The notes beneath the pieces are model-generated. The model was not told the origin of the DNA, made no database searches, and worked only from the letters and a program-made list of their open reading frames with translations. 64,000 nt of DNA from JAJZKE01 sp963762395 (GTDB taxonomy: Bacteria > Patescibacteriota > Saccharimonadia > Saccharimonadales > UBA4665). The stretch covers positions 248,001 through 312,000 of the forward strand of contig CAVXKL010000001.1 of NCBI GenBank assembly GCA_963762395.1, given 5' to 3'. A program made the translations under genes and the position numbers. The first letter of the stretch is position 1; each line of letters opens with the position of its first letter. Of this stretch, positions 18,552-26,499 are shown one piece after another.

Positions 18552-19298
18552 CTACAGACCGCCAAGTTTATTAAGAATATCTATAAGAGCGCTAGGCGAG
18601 GAAAGCCTGTATTGCGATCTCGAAGGGCCCGTGCCAACTTTGAATGAATAAGAAATTGAAGGTAAGACTGAAAACAAGTTTTCGTCTGTTAAATCGTCAC
18701 CAGCAGCTAGGATGAAGTCAAAGGCTTTATCGGTAGTCCAAGTAAGCGCGGCGCTGCCTTTGGCAATACCTGCCGGCATAACTTCTATGACTTTGCTGCC
18801 GGACAGTATTTCTAACCCATATTGATTGGCAATTTTTCCTAGCGAACTCTTAAGATTTTTACAGACTTTGGTGGAAGCCTTGGGATCAGATAACCGATAG
18901 TGCCAGCAGACGGCAATTTCTTTAAATTCAATGAATGAACCTGGCAGCTGCTGAACCGATCGGGACATTGCCCTTATGATGATTGGCCGCCAATCATCCG
19001 TATTCGTATTGGTGGCCTGCTGCCAAACGTCTTGTCTTGGCTTTATAAATAAGCCGTGCTCGGCTATCAGGCTAATAGGCAGATTGCCAAACCAGGCTTC
19101 CAGCGTCTTTCTGTCACGCCCGCTAATAATAACAACTTCATTCCTAGGATCATTAGCCAGACTTTGTAAAGTTTTAATTAGCAGGTGCGTCGGTTTAGCT
19201 TCGACTGGCGTTGGGGCAATATTAACCAAAGTCCCATCATAATCTAATAAGAATAACCGCCGCTTAGCTTGGTTATAGGCACTGACTATTGAATCCAT
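18552..19298 (-). CDS. otsB: trehalose-6-phosphate phosphatase
   Basis: OtsB is the HAD-superfamily phosphatase that completes trehalose synthesis by hydrolysing trehalose-6-phosphate. Motif I is LDYDGTL with the nucleophile D19 and D21. Motif II lies in VVIISGRD, and motif IV is AAGDDLTDENLF. The AEHGLFIK segment is a trehalose-phosphatase hallmark. The length of 248 residues is normal. It is divergent from otsA, with starts 30 nt apart, so one short intergenic region drives both. TATATA ends 7 nt before the ATG. Confidence 0.93.
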   Translation of the reverse strand: MDSIVSAYNQAKRRLFLLDYDGTLVNIAPTPVEAKPTHLLIKTLQSLANDPRNEVVIISGRDRKTLEAWFGNLPISLIAEHGLFIKPRQDVWQQATNTNTDDWRPIIIRAMSRSVQQLPGSFIEFKEIAVCWHYRLSDPKASTKVCKNLKSSLGKIANQYGLEILSGSKVIEVMPAGIAKGSAALTWTTDKAFDFILAAGDDLTDENLFSVLPSISYSFKVGTGPSRSQYRLSSPSALIDILNKLGGL

Positions 19299-19328
19299 TG
19301 TTAGTTATATAATAGGGGAGTAAGAAGT

Positions 19329-20732
19329 TTGAGACAATCCAAAAGAAAGGTATTTACCATACCCATGTCTTCTAATTTATTTCTTGTTGCTAACCGTTTA
19401 CCTATTAATCTGACTGCCAGTAAACGCGGCGTAAGCATTCATAAAAGTCCTGGCGGCATGGCTAGCGCACTGCTACCGCTGCTTAAAAACACTTCAACTA
19501 TCTGGCTAGGCTATAGCGGCCTAGAGGAAACGTTGACAGAAGACAATTTAAAGCAGCTGGGGATATCGTCTCAGCTCAGGCCGGTAGCTATTAAAGCTGA
19601 TCTTTATAGGCGCTATTACTATAACTTTGCCAATGGTATTTTATGGCCGGCTTTTCACGGTTTTCAACCACGTCAACGCTTTACAGAAGCTGATTGGCGG
19701 GCCACTTTAGCAGTCTGTAACAAATTTGCTGACAATATTATGTCGAACATTAATCCTGAGGATCGTCTTTGGATACATGATTTTCATCTGTTTATGTTGC
19801 CAGCTATTTTACGAGGTCGTGGACTAACCAATCGGATCGGCTTTTTCCTGCACATTCCGTTCGCTAAACCCGACTGGCTTAAAAAAGTTCCTCATCACCA
19901 GGACATTCTGAATAGTTTAAGTACGGTTGATCTTTTAGGTGTCCAGACAGGGCGGGACGCTAGGCAGGCCCAAAACTGCTTTAAAATATTGGCACCAGAT
20001 TTAACGCCTCCTCAAATTGGCGCTTTTCCAATCGGGGTTGACTATAAAAAATATTCTGAGGCATATTTAATGCCATCAGTTCAGGCTCATCTCCAGCGAA
20101 TCAAACGACAGTTATCTGGCAAATTTGTCATTTTATCGGCGTCTAGACTAGATTACACAAAGGGTATAATGGAGCAGCTCGCAGCCATCGAAACACTGTT
20201 ATCTAAACCAGCTTCAGCTTTACCAATTAAATACAAACTAATAGTGGCACCGTCCCGCGAGGTTCTGGGTGAGTATTCCGATCTAAGTAAAGCAATTGAA
20301 AGTAAAGTTACCGAGATCAATCGGCATTTCGGTTCATCCTCCGATCAACCGATTGACTATGACTATCGGACTATAGGCTTTGAGGAGCTTTGTGCTTGGT
20401 ACAGTTACGCTGACGTTTTACTTGACACACCGCTCATTGACGGCATGAACTTAGTGGCTAAAGAATACATCGCTGCTCAACATGATAAGCCTGGTGTTGT
20501 CATTTTAGGTAAAAAAGCTGGTGCCTCAGCCCAGCTTAAATCGTCTTTACTAGTCAATCCAGCGCGCACCGAAGACATTGTGGCTGCGCTTCAGCAAGCG
20601 ATAATAATGCCAAAGACCGCACGGCAGCAACGGCTTCAGGCTTTGCTCCTTAATGTAAGCTCTGAGGATATATTTAGTTGGTACGCTAGTTTTGACAAGA
20701 TGTTACATGCAAAAGACCAAATGACTTTATAG
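19329..20732 (+). CDS. otsA: trehalose-6-phosphate synthase
   Basis: OtsA is the GT20 GT-B enzyme that joins UDP-glucose (or GDP-glucose) and glucose-6-phosphate. It shows FLVANRLPI at the N-terminus, SPGGMASAL, WIHDFHLFMLP, FFLHIPFAKPDW, SASRLDYTKG and the donor-site PLIDGMNLVAKEY. I start at the TTG at 19329 because GGGGAG lies 8 nt upstream. The ATG at 19365 (MSSNLFLVANR), 12 codons later, is the rival, with only a poorly placed AAAGG. A terminator follows at 20781-20812. Confidence 0.95.
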   Translation: MRQSKRKVFTIPMSSNLFLVANRLPINLTASKRGVSIHKSPGGMASALLPLLKNTSTIWLGYSGLEETLTEDNLKQLGISSQLRPVAIKADLYRRYYYNFANGILWPAFHGFQPRQRFTEADWRATLAVCNKFADNIMSNINPEDRLWIHDFHLFMLPAILRGRGLTNRIGFFLHIPFAKPDWLKKVPHHQDILNSLSTVDLLGVQTGRDARQAQNCFKILAPDLTPPQIGAFPIGVDYKKYSEAYLMPSVQAHLQRIKRQLSGKFVILSASRLDYTKGIMEQLAAIETLLSKPASALPIKYKLIVAPSREVLGEYSDLSKAIESKVTEINRHFGSSSDQPIDYDYRTIGFEELCAWYSYADVLLDTPLIDGMNLVAKEYIAAQHDKPGVVILGKKAGASAQLKSSLLVNPARTEDIVAALQQAIIMPKTARQQRLQALLLNVSSEDIFSWYASFDKMLHAKDQMTL

Positions 20733-20780
20733 AGATTCAGACTCAAGGCTTGAATGATGTGTAAGTTCAAACACATATTA

Positions 20781-20812
20781 GACTCTGCCGACTAACTAAG
20801 CAGGGTCTTTTT
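20781..20812 (+). terminator. intrinsic terminator after otsA
   Basis: An 8-bp stem (GACTCTGC, 20781-20788, with GCAGGGTC, 20800-20807; one G-U pair) and an 11-nt loop are followed by five Ts. It ends 3 nt before the GTG of the transposase gene. Confidence 0.75.
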
Positions 20813-20814
20813 AG

Positions 20815-21954
20815 GTGCAGCAAGTATATCTAGACGCATACTGGGTGGGTTATGCTCGTAAGGCTATGAATAACTTACAAGACATAACCCAACATAAAGA
20901 TTACCAAACAATTAAGTACCGGCTAAATATTATCTGTTTCTATGACGACTATGGATCCGAAGCTACTAGACGAGCTTTTAATGTCTCCAGGGCTACTGTC
21001 TTTAACTGGAAGAAACGCTTGAGCGCCGGTAACGGCCAGCTCAGTGCTCTAGCGCCATATACCAGGCGGCCTAAGGCTTACCGGACAGGCCAGGATCTAG
21101 CTTGGCATAGACAGCAGATTCTTAAACTAAGAACTGCTCACCCTGGACTAGGCAAAGACAAGCTTAAGCCTATGCTGGATACGGCTAGCCGTTTCAACGG
21201 CCAACCTCAACTGTCGGTCTCGACTATTGGCCGTTTAGTTACCAAGCTCCAGGTTAAGGGGCAGTTACCATCTCATCGACAGTTAAGCTATATGGCTAGA
21301 ACTGGGCGCTTGGTTAAGCCCCATTCACCCATACCAAAGTTTAAGAAGCTGCGCCGGGCTGGCTTTAGACCCCAGACACCTGGTGACCTAGTCCAAGTAG
21401 ACTGCGTTATTAAGGTCATTGATGGCTTAAGGCGTTACGTTATCTCCGCTATTGATTACCATAGTGAATTTGCCTTTAGCTATGGCTACAAGAGTCTAAG
21501 TTCAACCATGAGCCAGGACTTTCTAGTTAAGCTGAGGCAGGTAGCCCCATTTGATATTAAGAGAGTCCAGACGGATAACGGCAGCGAATTCTACAAACAT
21601 TTCCATCGGGCTACCGAACAGTTGAACTTAATCCACTTCTTTAACTATCCCAGAAGCCCTAAGATGAACGCTAAGATTGAACGGTTTAACCGGACAGTTC
21701 AGGAAGAGTTTGTTGACTGGCATCTAGACGACATGGCCTTAGACTTAGACGGATTCAACCTTAAGTTGATGGATTACCTGATTTGGTACAACACCGAAAG
21801 ACCCCACCATACTCTTAAACAGAAAAGCCCTATGCAATACCTGCTGGATTATCTACAATTACCTAGGCGAGAGTCTAATATGTTATGGACGGATACAGAT
21901 GATTTACAAAATATCCATAAACCTCTAGAATGGGACAGTATTATTCCGGGGTAG
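20815..21954 (+). CDS. DDE integrase/transposase (IS481-like, rve domain)
   Basis: This 379-residue transposase has an N-terminal helix-turn-helix (residues about 46-70, GSEATRRAFNVSRATVFNW) and a C-terminal retroviral-integrase-type catalytic core. The DDE triad is D196 (QVDCV), D254 (QTDNGSEF) and E289 (AKIERFNR), with WYNTERPH after it. The listed start is a GTG. The ATG at 20866 (residue 18) is an alternative. Its stop codon TAG lies inside the first 10 nt of tRNA-Asn. No clear terminal inverted repeats or target duplication were found. Confidence 0.87.
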   Translation: MQQVYLDAYWVGYARKAMNNLQDITQHKDYQTIKYRLNIICFYDDYGSEATRRAFNVSRATVFNWKKRLSAGNGQLSALAPYTRRPKAYRTGQDLAWHRQQILKLRTAHPGLGKDKLKPMLDTASRFNGQPQLSVSTIGRLVTKLQVKGQLPSHRQLSYMARTGRLVKPHSPIPKFKKLRRAGFRPQTPGDLVQVDCVIKVIDGLRRYVISAIDYHSEFAFSYGYKSLSSTMSQDFLVKLRQVAPFDIKRVQTDNGSEFYKHFHRATEQLNLIHFFNYPRSPKMNAKIERFNRTVQEEFVDWHLDDMALDLDGFNLKLMDYLIWYNTERPHHTLKQKSPMQYLLDYLQLPRRESNMLWTDTDDLQNIHKPLEWDSIIPG

Positions 21955-22020
21955 CTCAGCGGTAGTAGCGGGTGCCTGTTAAGCACTAGGTCGCTGGTTC
22001 GAATCCAGTCCCCGGAGCCA
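21945..22020 (+). tRNA. tRNA-Asn(GTT)
   Basis: This is a 76-nt cloverleaf. The acceptor TCCGGGG pairs with CCCCGGA. The anticodon arm is GGTGC-CTGTTAA-GCACT with anticodon GTT, and the T arm is GCTGG-TTCGAAT-CCAGT. The discriminator G is followed by an encoded CCA. The D stem is weak (three clear pairs). The transposase stop codon lies in the 5' end, and a minus-strand recombinase remnant reads through the 3' half. Confidence 0.93.
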
Positions 22021-22335
22021 TATAGAACTATCAAGACATGAAGCGAGAGTATCAAAAGGTTTGTAAAGGGTTATTTGCACGTTTTTACCGTCTAATAACA
22101 GGTTCTGGCCAAGCAAACCGATTAACTCTCGTTTTTCATTGGGTTCAGCAGCCAAAAATAGCTCGCTACCACGGGCAGCTATTTCTAACAGATAGGCAAC
22201 GGTAACGTAAAACTGCTCATCAACTTCCGATAAGCGTGACAACTTACGCTCATGCAGCTTCTGTTGCTGTCGCCATTTAGCACGCTTCTTGTCATACTCT
22301 GCCTGAGTAATACAACAGTGGAAGAAGTAAGGATG
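21979..22335 (-). pseudogene. C-terminal remnant of a large serine recombinase
   Basis: The minus-strand frame is open for about 119 codons without a credible start. It encodes the tail of a CPR-type serine recombinase: a CCITQAEYDKK end of the zinc-ribbon region, a lysine/glutamine-rich helix, then ELFLAAEPNEKRELIG and LLLDGKNVQITLYKPFD, as in family C-termini. The catalytic N-terminal domain is missing. The last residues (WLRGLDSNQRPSA) come from the antisense of tRNA-Asn, and the stop codon is in the anticodon arm. Most of this is recognition of a family pattern by eye. Confidence 0.72.
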
Positions 22336-22553
22336 TTAGCCTAAGAAAATCAGAGCCAGATGACTTAAACGGTAAACTCACAAATCACAGCATCGTAATT
22401 TACGGCAAGGACGACGACGGCAACTATCTAATAGCTGACCCTTGGAAAGAGCCAGGATTACATACTATTGAGCCTGAACGCATGCTTGCAGCAATGACCG
22501 CAGCTCAAATGGAGTGTGATAACTTGCTATTTCAATTAAAGGAGCAAAAATGA
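22335..22553 (+). pseudogene. C-terminal fragment of a C39-like papain-fold peptidase
   Basis: The frame is open from 22311 with no convincing start and ends at a TGA overlapping the RidA ATG. The piece contains NHSIVIYGKDDDGNYLIADPW, reminiscent of the His and Asp/Asn half of peptidase C39-like domains (catalytic His in NHS, Asp in ADPW); only part of that run is diagnostic. The N-terminal cysteine half is absent. The break lies at about 22311-22335, where the recombinase remnant also stops, so both seem to be cut by the same rearrangement. Confidence 0.6.
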
Positions 22554-22957
22554 GTAAAGATTTTATCAAGGACATAGTTCCTGGCGACTACAAAACGAGA
22601 GGCAGTTATACGCCAGCTAAGAAAATAGATTTAGGCGACTACTACCTTATCTTTGTGTCTGGAATACAGGCACCACAGGATGATAACCATAGAGTTGTAA
22701 CTGATGATGCAGAGGAACAAACAAAGTTGGTGTTTGAGGACATCATCAAGATTTTGAAGCAAGCGGATGCCACAATTGATGATGTTGTAAAGGCAGTCAT
22801 TTACATTACTGACATGGAAGATTTTGAGAAAATATCAGCAATCAGAGCCGAATACTTCAAAAATGCCATGCCTGTAAGCACATTGATTGAAGCAAATAGA
22901 ATGACCAGAGACGGTGCAAAAATTGAAATTGAAGTAACGGCAATAATTAAGAAATGA
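22550..22957 (+). CDS. RidA/YjgF/UK114-family protein
   Basis: This is a 135-residue RidA-fold protein. Family members are trimers, and several deaminate reactive enamine/imine intermediates. YYLIFVSGIQAP lies in the N-terminal strands, and RAEYFKNAMPVSTLIEANRM and the terminal IEIEVTAI match the family. The usual ligand-binding Arg region is occupied by NRMTRDGAKIEIE, so activity is not certain. It is the first intact gene of a tight operon with ATGA overlaps before and after it. AAAGGAGC lies 5 nt before the ATG. Confidence 0.87.
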   Translation: MSKDFIKDIVPGDYKTRGSYTPAKKIDLGDYYLIFVSGIQAPQDDNHRVVTDDAEEQTKLVFEDIIKILKQADATIDDVVKAVIYITDMEDFEKISAIRAEYFKNAMPVSTLIEANRMTRDGAKIEIEVTAIIKK

Positions 22958-23340
22958 AAGATAAACGCTTAACAATTGTTATAAATAAACCAGTTAGCGA
23001 AGTGTTTGGATTTACCACTAACCCAGAGAATACGTCTAAGTGGATAAACGGCATTGTACTAGAAGAAACCAATGAAACACCGCCAAAGCTAGGCACAATT
23101 TACAGAAACAAAGGTCTAAATGGCAACTGGAACGAATATAAGATGACCGCTTTTGTAAAAGATAAGATGTTTGAGCTAAGCCGTATAAATGGTAATTATC
23201 ATGTTCGTTATACATTTACACCAATAGATGAAACCCAATGTGAGTTTGAGTATTACGAATGGGTTGACGATGGTGAGCTTGATGACACCTTCTCCCAAGA
23301 AGTTCTAGAAAAGCTAAAGAGCATTATGGAGCAGGAATGA
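22954..23340 (+). CDS. SRPBCC-fold ligand-binding protein
   Basis: This is a 128-residue protein with the START/Bet v1/polyketide-cyclase pattern: a first strand, INKPVSEVFGFTTNPENTSKW (helix-loop), then strands ending in a long C-terminal helix (about 108-126). Such proteins bind hydrophobic small molecules or act as helper cyclases. The ligand is unknown. It overlaps RidA and the next gene by ATGA, so all three are translationally coupled. Confidence 0.75.
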   Translation: MKDKRLTIVINKPVSEVFGFTTNPENTSKWINGIVLEETNETPPKLGTIYRNKGLNGNWNEYKMTAFVKDKMFELSRINGNYHVRYTFTPIDETQCEFEYYEWVDDGELDDTFSQEVLEKLKSIMEQE

Positions 23341-23933
23341 CAAAATACGTTCTAAATTCTGGTGGTATCAAAAACCAGCCCAAACTTAAAAAGCAATTTC
23401 ATCAGGAACTTATAAAGGACTTAGGCAATGCTCCTAATTTTTTACTTTGTAACTTTGCTCAAGGTAGAGAGTATTGGGAAGTTAAGTTTCAATGCTATTC
23501 AAACGCAATTGCGGAAGATATGCCAGATGGTGTAGCTCCTAATTTCACACTTGCTATGCCCGATAAATTTACTGAACAATGTAGCCAAGCAGATGTTATT
23601 TACTTTCATGGTGGCGATGACCACTTATTGAAATATTGGATGGGTCAGTTTGATATGACTAAACTATTCAGGGACAAGGTAGTGGCTACTAATTCTGCAA
23701 GTTCTGATATGCTCACTACACATTATTGGACGTGCGACTGGAGACAGTGTGGTGATGGCTTCGGTGTACTGCCTATTAAATTAATTCCTCACTTCAAATC
23801 TGCGTTTGGTGCAGATGACCCAAGAGGAGCTATTGATTGGGATAAGGCTAAACAGGAACTAGCTGAATACGGCAATAAGTCACTCCCAATCTATACACTC
23901 AAAGAAGGTGAGTTTGAGGTTTTTGAGCAATGA
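23337..23933 (+). CDS. peptidase S51 (dipeptidase E)-like protein
   Basis: This 198-residue protein has the class I glutamine-amidotransferase-like fold used by peptidase E. ADVIYFHGGDDHLLKYW matches the strand and turn before the oxyanion region, and VVATNSASSDMLT occupies the nucleophile-elbow position, where family members have GxSAG. The elbow is altered (NSASSD), with serine still available. It may be an aspartyl dipeptidase relative or an inactive binding protein. It sits in the RidA operon with ATGA overlaps on both sides. Confidence 0.68.
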   Translation: MTKYVLNSGGIKNQPKLKKQFHQELIKDLGNAPNFLLCNFAQGREYWEVKFQCYSNAIAEDMPDGVAPNFTLAMPDKFTEQCSQADVIYFHGGDDHLLKYWMGQFDMTKLFRDKVVATNSASSDMLTTHYWTCDWRQCGDGFGVLPIKLIPHFKSAFGADDPRGAIDWDKAKQELAEYGNKSLPIYTLKEGEFEVFEQ

Positions 23934-24487
23934 CCGAGTTATGGCAGCTATATGATGAGCAGGGTCGTCCGTTAGTTAGCAAGGGCAGCACCAAGGACGA
24001 TGTTTTTAGTAAAGCGTTACTCCACGGTGCATCGCACGTTTGGATATGGCGAAAAGTCGGCGATACGGTACAGATACTGCTTCAAAAAAGAGCAGCAGAT
24101 AAGCGAACTTGGCCAAACTACTATGACATTTCAGCTGCTGGACATATTGATTTAGGCGAAGACCCAATAGTGGCAGCCATTAGAGAAACCAAGGAAGAAA
24201 TTGGTCATAATGTTTCTGATAGCGACCTATGTTTTATTGGTACTGACAGACGACTTATCATTACGCCTGACGGCAAATCAACCGAAAACGAGATTTGCTG
24301 GCTTTATGCCTTAAAGCTAGAAGACACTTCTGGTCTTTCGCTTGACGATGGTGAAGTTGCTTCTGTAGCGTGGAAAGATATTGATGTTATGAAACAAGAG
24401 GTTGCAAGTGGCGGTAACTATGTGCCACACGGAGCTACCTATTACAGCACTGTATTTGAAGCAGTTGAAAGGCTGAGCAATGGCTAG
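23930..24487 (+). CDS. NUDIX hydrolase (Idi-like architecture)
   Basis: This 185-residue NUDIX protein resembles isopentenyl-diphosphate isomerase-like NUDIX hydrolases in its N-terminal LYDEQGRPL and ILLQKRAADKRTWPNYYDISAAGH layout (only parts are diagnostic). The NUDIX box GHIDLGEDPIVAAIRETKEEIG-type run fits the G-x5-E-x7-REUxEExGU rule with all catalytic glutamates. It hydrolyses an unknown nucleoside- or prenyl-diphosphate-type substrate. It is the last complete gene in the coupled operon. Confidence 0.87.
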   Translation: MTELWQLYDEQGRPLVSKGSTKDDVFSKALLHGASHVWIWRKVGDTVQILLQKRAADKRTWPNYYDISAAGHIDLGEDPIVAAIRETKEEIGHNVSDSDLCFIGTDRRLIITPDGKSTENEICWLYALKLEDTSGLSLDDGEVASVAWKDIDVMKQEVASGGNYVPHGATYYSTVFEAVERLSNG

Positions 24488-24489
24488 TC

Positions 24490-24672
24490 ATGAGCAACAA
24501 AGATGATGACAAAATTATTGTTGAACTATTCCGTGACGCTTCAAAGCATTTAGGCGACTATGTTTACACTCTACTTCGTGTTGGTGGAGCTGAATACCAC
24601 GAAAAAGACCCGTTATGTCAAGGACCCCAAATTTCGGACACCTTTGTCTACAAGCTCACAGCTGTTAACTGA
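24490..24672 (+). pseudogene. unknown gene truncated by IS copy 1
   Basis: It starts 2 nt after the NUDIX stop and encodes about 42 native residues (MSNKDDDKIIVELFRDASK...) before the IS end at 24616. The last 18 or so codons come from the IS. The family is unknown. It was the fifth or sixth gene of the RidA operon before the insertion. Its missing 3' part is not found beside the second IS copy. Confidence 0.7.
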
Positions 24673-25448
24673 ACTTGCTTAGCAAGATACTGTTTCGGGG
24701 CCATCTTCAGGGCCAGATGTATACGGTAGTGGTTGTAAACGTAGAGCTGTAAGTGAATAGCTTCAGTGAGCTGACCAACACTAACAAATCTGCTTGGATC
24801 TCCCAGATCAACCTTGAAGCCATTGTAGAAGCTCTCTTGGTAGCCATTCTCCCATGGGTGGGCTTTGGCTGAGTAGCTCAGCTTAATACCACAGTTGGTA
24901 GCCAGCTCCATGTAGATCTGAGATAGATACTCACTACCACGGTCACTATGTAATATCCTAGGTCTTCCATGGTGCTCCAGGGCATCGTAAAAAGCTGCTG
25001 CCACCAGTGCTGTATCATGCCGGTTGGATACATGCCACCCAACCACCTGCCGGGAATACAGATCCAGAATGGTGGCTACATAGATAAACCTGCCCTCGTA
25101 TGGGATGTAGGTGAAGTCACTGGCCCAGACATCATTGGGCGCAATGGGAAAGTAGTCAGCTATGAGGTTCGGCAGCTCAGCATCTGCCAGACTTGGTGCT
25201 TTAGTGTAGACTGGCTTCTTGCCCCTGCGGCGGTAGGGCTTAATGCCATAGAGCTGCATGACACGTAAAGCCCGCTTCTTGTTGACACCCAGATGGATGG
25301 CTAACCTCCGGTAGCCATAGCTGGGATGCAGGTGCAGTATCTGTAATATATCCTGCCGGAGCTGCTCATCCTTAAGGGCTAGTCTGGACTGGTAGTAGAG
25401 GGTGGAGCGAGCAACGCCAAGCTGCTGAGCAATCTTTGTTTTACTCAT
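24648..25448 (-). CDS. IS3-family transposase OrfB (copy 1)
   Basis: This is the 266-residue catalytic part of an IS3-type transposase. An N-terminal HTH-like segment (SKTKIAQQLGVARSTLYY) is followed by the HTH_21 region (LHPSYGYRRLA) and an rve core. The DDE triad is D111 (ASDFTYI), D169 (HSDRGSEY) and E205 (GYQESFYN). The ATG is 17 nt after the orfA stop, with no good Shine-Dalgarno. It may be made mainly as an OrfAB fusion through the A8 tract in orfA. Confidence 0.92.
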   Translation of the reverse strand: MSKTKIAQQLGVARSTLYYQSRLALKDEQLRQDILQILHLHPSYGYRRLAIHLGVNKKRALRVMQLYGIKPYRRRGKKPVYTKAPSLADAELPNLIADYFPIAPNDVWASDFTYIPYEGRFIYVATILDLYSRQVVGWHVSNRHDTALVAAAFYDALEHHGRPRILHSDRGSEYLSQIYMELATNCGIKLSYSAKAHPWENGYQESFYNGFKVDLGDPSRFVSVGQLTEAIHLQLYVYNHYRIHLALKMAPKQYLAKQVQLTAVSL

Positions 25449-25467
25449 ACGGTGTGGCCTGGTTGCC

Positions 25468-25734
25468 TCAGCGAGCGGTCTTTTTTTTCTCTTTGTCCAG
25501 GTAGAGCGTCAGATTGCCGACCAATTCTTTAAGCATCTGGTTTTCTTTCTTGAGTTTGGCATACGCCAGTAAGCTTGGCTGGTTGTTGACAGTACCCCGG
25601 CTCAGCCAGTTGTAGATAGTTTTGGTTGAGATACCATGCTCCTCAGCTAACCGAGTCACTGGCACACCATCTTCTTTGAGCCGTTTCAGGATCTGGGCTT
25701 TAACATCTGGACGAATCACATGACGCTTGGGCAT
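25468..25734 (-). CDS. IS3-family OrfA helix-turn-helix protein (copy 1)
   Basis: This is an 88-residue DNA-binding OrfA with a helix-turn-helix at about residues 24-45 (VTRLAEEHGISTKTIYNWL) and a C-terminal leucine/lysine coiled coil for multimerisation. AAGGGGG lies 8 nt before its ATG. An A8 run sits in codons 82-84, close to its stop. Deleting one A (or adding two) would join it in frame to orfB. Confidence 0.9.
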   Translation of the reverse strand: MPKRHVIRPDVKAQILKRLKEDGVPVTRLAEEHGISTKTIYNWLSRGTVNNQPSLLAYAKLKKENQMLKELVGNLTLYLDKEKKKTAR

Positions 25735-25792
25735 GAGTGAACCCCCTTACTAGTTACTAAATATTGCTACAAGCTATTGTAGACAATACTGT

Positions 25793-26293
25793 CTAGAATA
25801 ATGGGTCCACCGCAGCTCTTGCAATATTTAGGGCTTGTTGAGCAGGCGCTATTCCTTCAGCCTTTGTCTTCTTAAATAGGGTAGCAAACTTTACTTTTTC
25901 AAGCCTTGACGCAATAGCATGCATAATTGGTATGTCATAAAGTTGAAAAGAAGACGATTCGGGAGCAAGTTCTACATAAACAGCCTCTACTAAACCCTCT
26001 AAGCCCTTAAGCCCGCGAGTAAATGCATACCTACGTTTAAGCTCTTTGGGAACTACTCTACGGGCTGTATCTTCTGGTCTTACAGCCGCGCCATAACTCG
26101 CAAGTTCTTCTACGATTAATGCATCTCGTCTACGTCTATTGGCTATATTATCGATAATCGTTAAATCATCTTCCACCATGGCATCTCGAATCTCTTGGAG
26201 ATTGGTATAAGGGCAGCGTGGTCCGAACTTAAACTCCCTAACAGGACCAGCGGTTGGGTTAGGTTCTTTACCTGTTATAAGTCTCTCTGCCAT
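25793..26293 (-). pseudogene. unknown gene with 3' end cut by IS copy 1
   Basis: This is a 166-residue frame of unknown family. It is charged, lacks membrane segments, and has an RRRRDALIVEELASYGA helix. About the last seven residues and the stop are supplied by the IS end (25793-25814), so the native C-terminus is lost. TATAGT ends 9 nt before the ATG, indicating a promoter with almost no leader. No function is proposed. Confidence 0.6.
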
Positions 26294-26355
26294 ATTAAGC
26301 TAACTATACCATATTTCTATTGATAATGCTAGTGCCAAACGTATTGTCTTTTATA

Positions 26356-26423
26356 GTGTCTCAAAATGTCTCATTTTTAAGTTTACCCCTGTAAAAGTGT
26401 TCTTGACCATTATGGTGAGCCAT
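26356..26423 (+). repeat. dispersed 68-bp repeat, copy A
   Basis: It shares GTGTYTCAARATGTCTCATTTTT and CTGTNAANGNGTTCTTGACC with 39126-39195 in the same orientation, plus GAGCC 12 nt further on. This copy also contains the tandem TGTCTCA-AAA-TGTCTCA. The TTGACC could be a -35 box for the HD gene at 26500, though the best -10 for that gene lies too far away to pair with it. Confidence 0.6.
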
Positions 26424-26499
26424 AAAGTCTCTGTAAATGAAAATTTTTTATTTCGCTCAAGCTTGCTTAAATGAATTATTTACATAAATATAGTCAAGT

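Larger units (their letters stand above)
24616..25814 (-). mobile_element. IS3-family insertion sequence, copy 1 (1,199 bp)
   Basis: The limits come from comparison with the second copy at 35754-36952: sequence is shared from TGTCAAGGACCCC to GGGTCCACCGCA and diverges at once on both sides. The ends begin TG and finish CA, as in the IS3 family. The two 25-bp ends form an imperfect inverted repeat sharing TG, GGACCC, ATT and GACA. Two genes (orfA, orfB) are read on the minus strand. No short target duplication is visible: the flanks are TTA on the left and GCT on the right. Confidence 0.92.

Noticed and set aside
21849..22055. Minus-strand ORF reading GSGDWIRTSDLVLNRHP across tRNA-Asn
   Set aside because: This is the well-known spurious translation of an antisense tRNA; it overlaps the tRNA and the transposase end.
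22550..24487. Alternative genetic code (UGA as glycine) as in SR1/Gracilibacteria
   Set aside because: TGA closes several coupled genes exactly at family-consistent lengths (RidA, SRPBCC, gnd), so the standard stop use holds.
24969..25268. Plus-strand ORF inside the IS3 orfB (also in copy 2 at 36107-36406)
   Set aside because: Shadow of the transposase; its duplication only reflects the duplicated IS.
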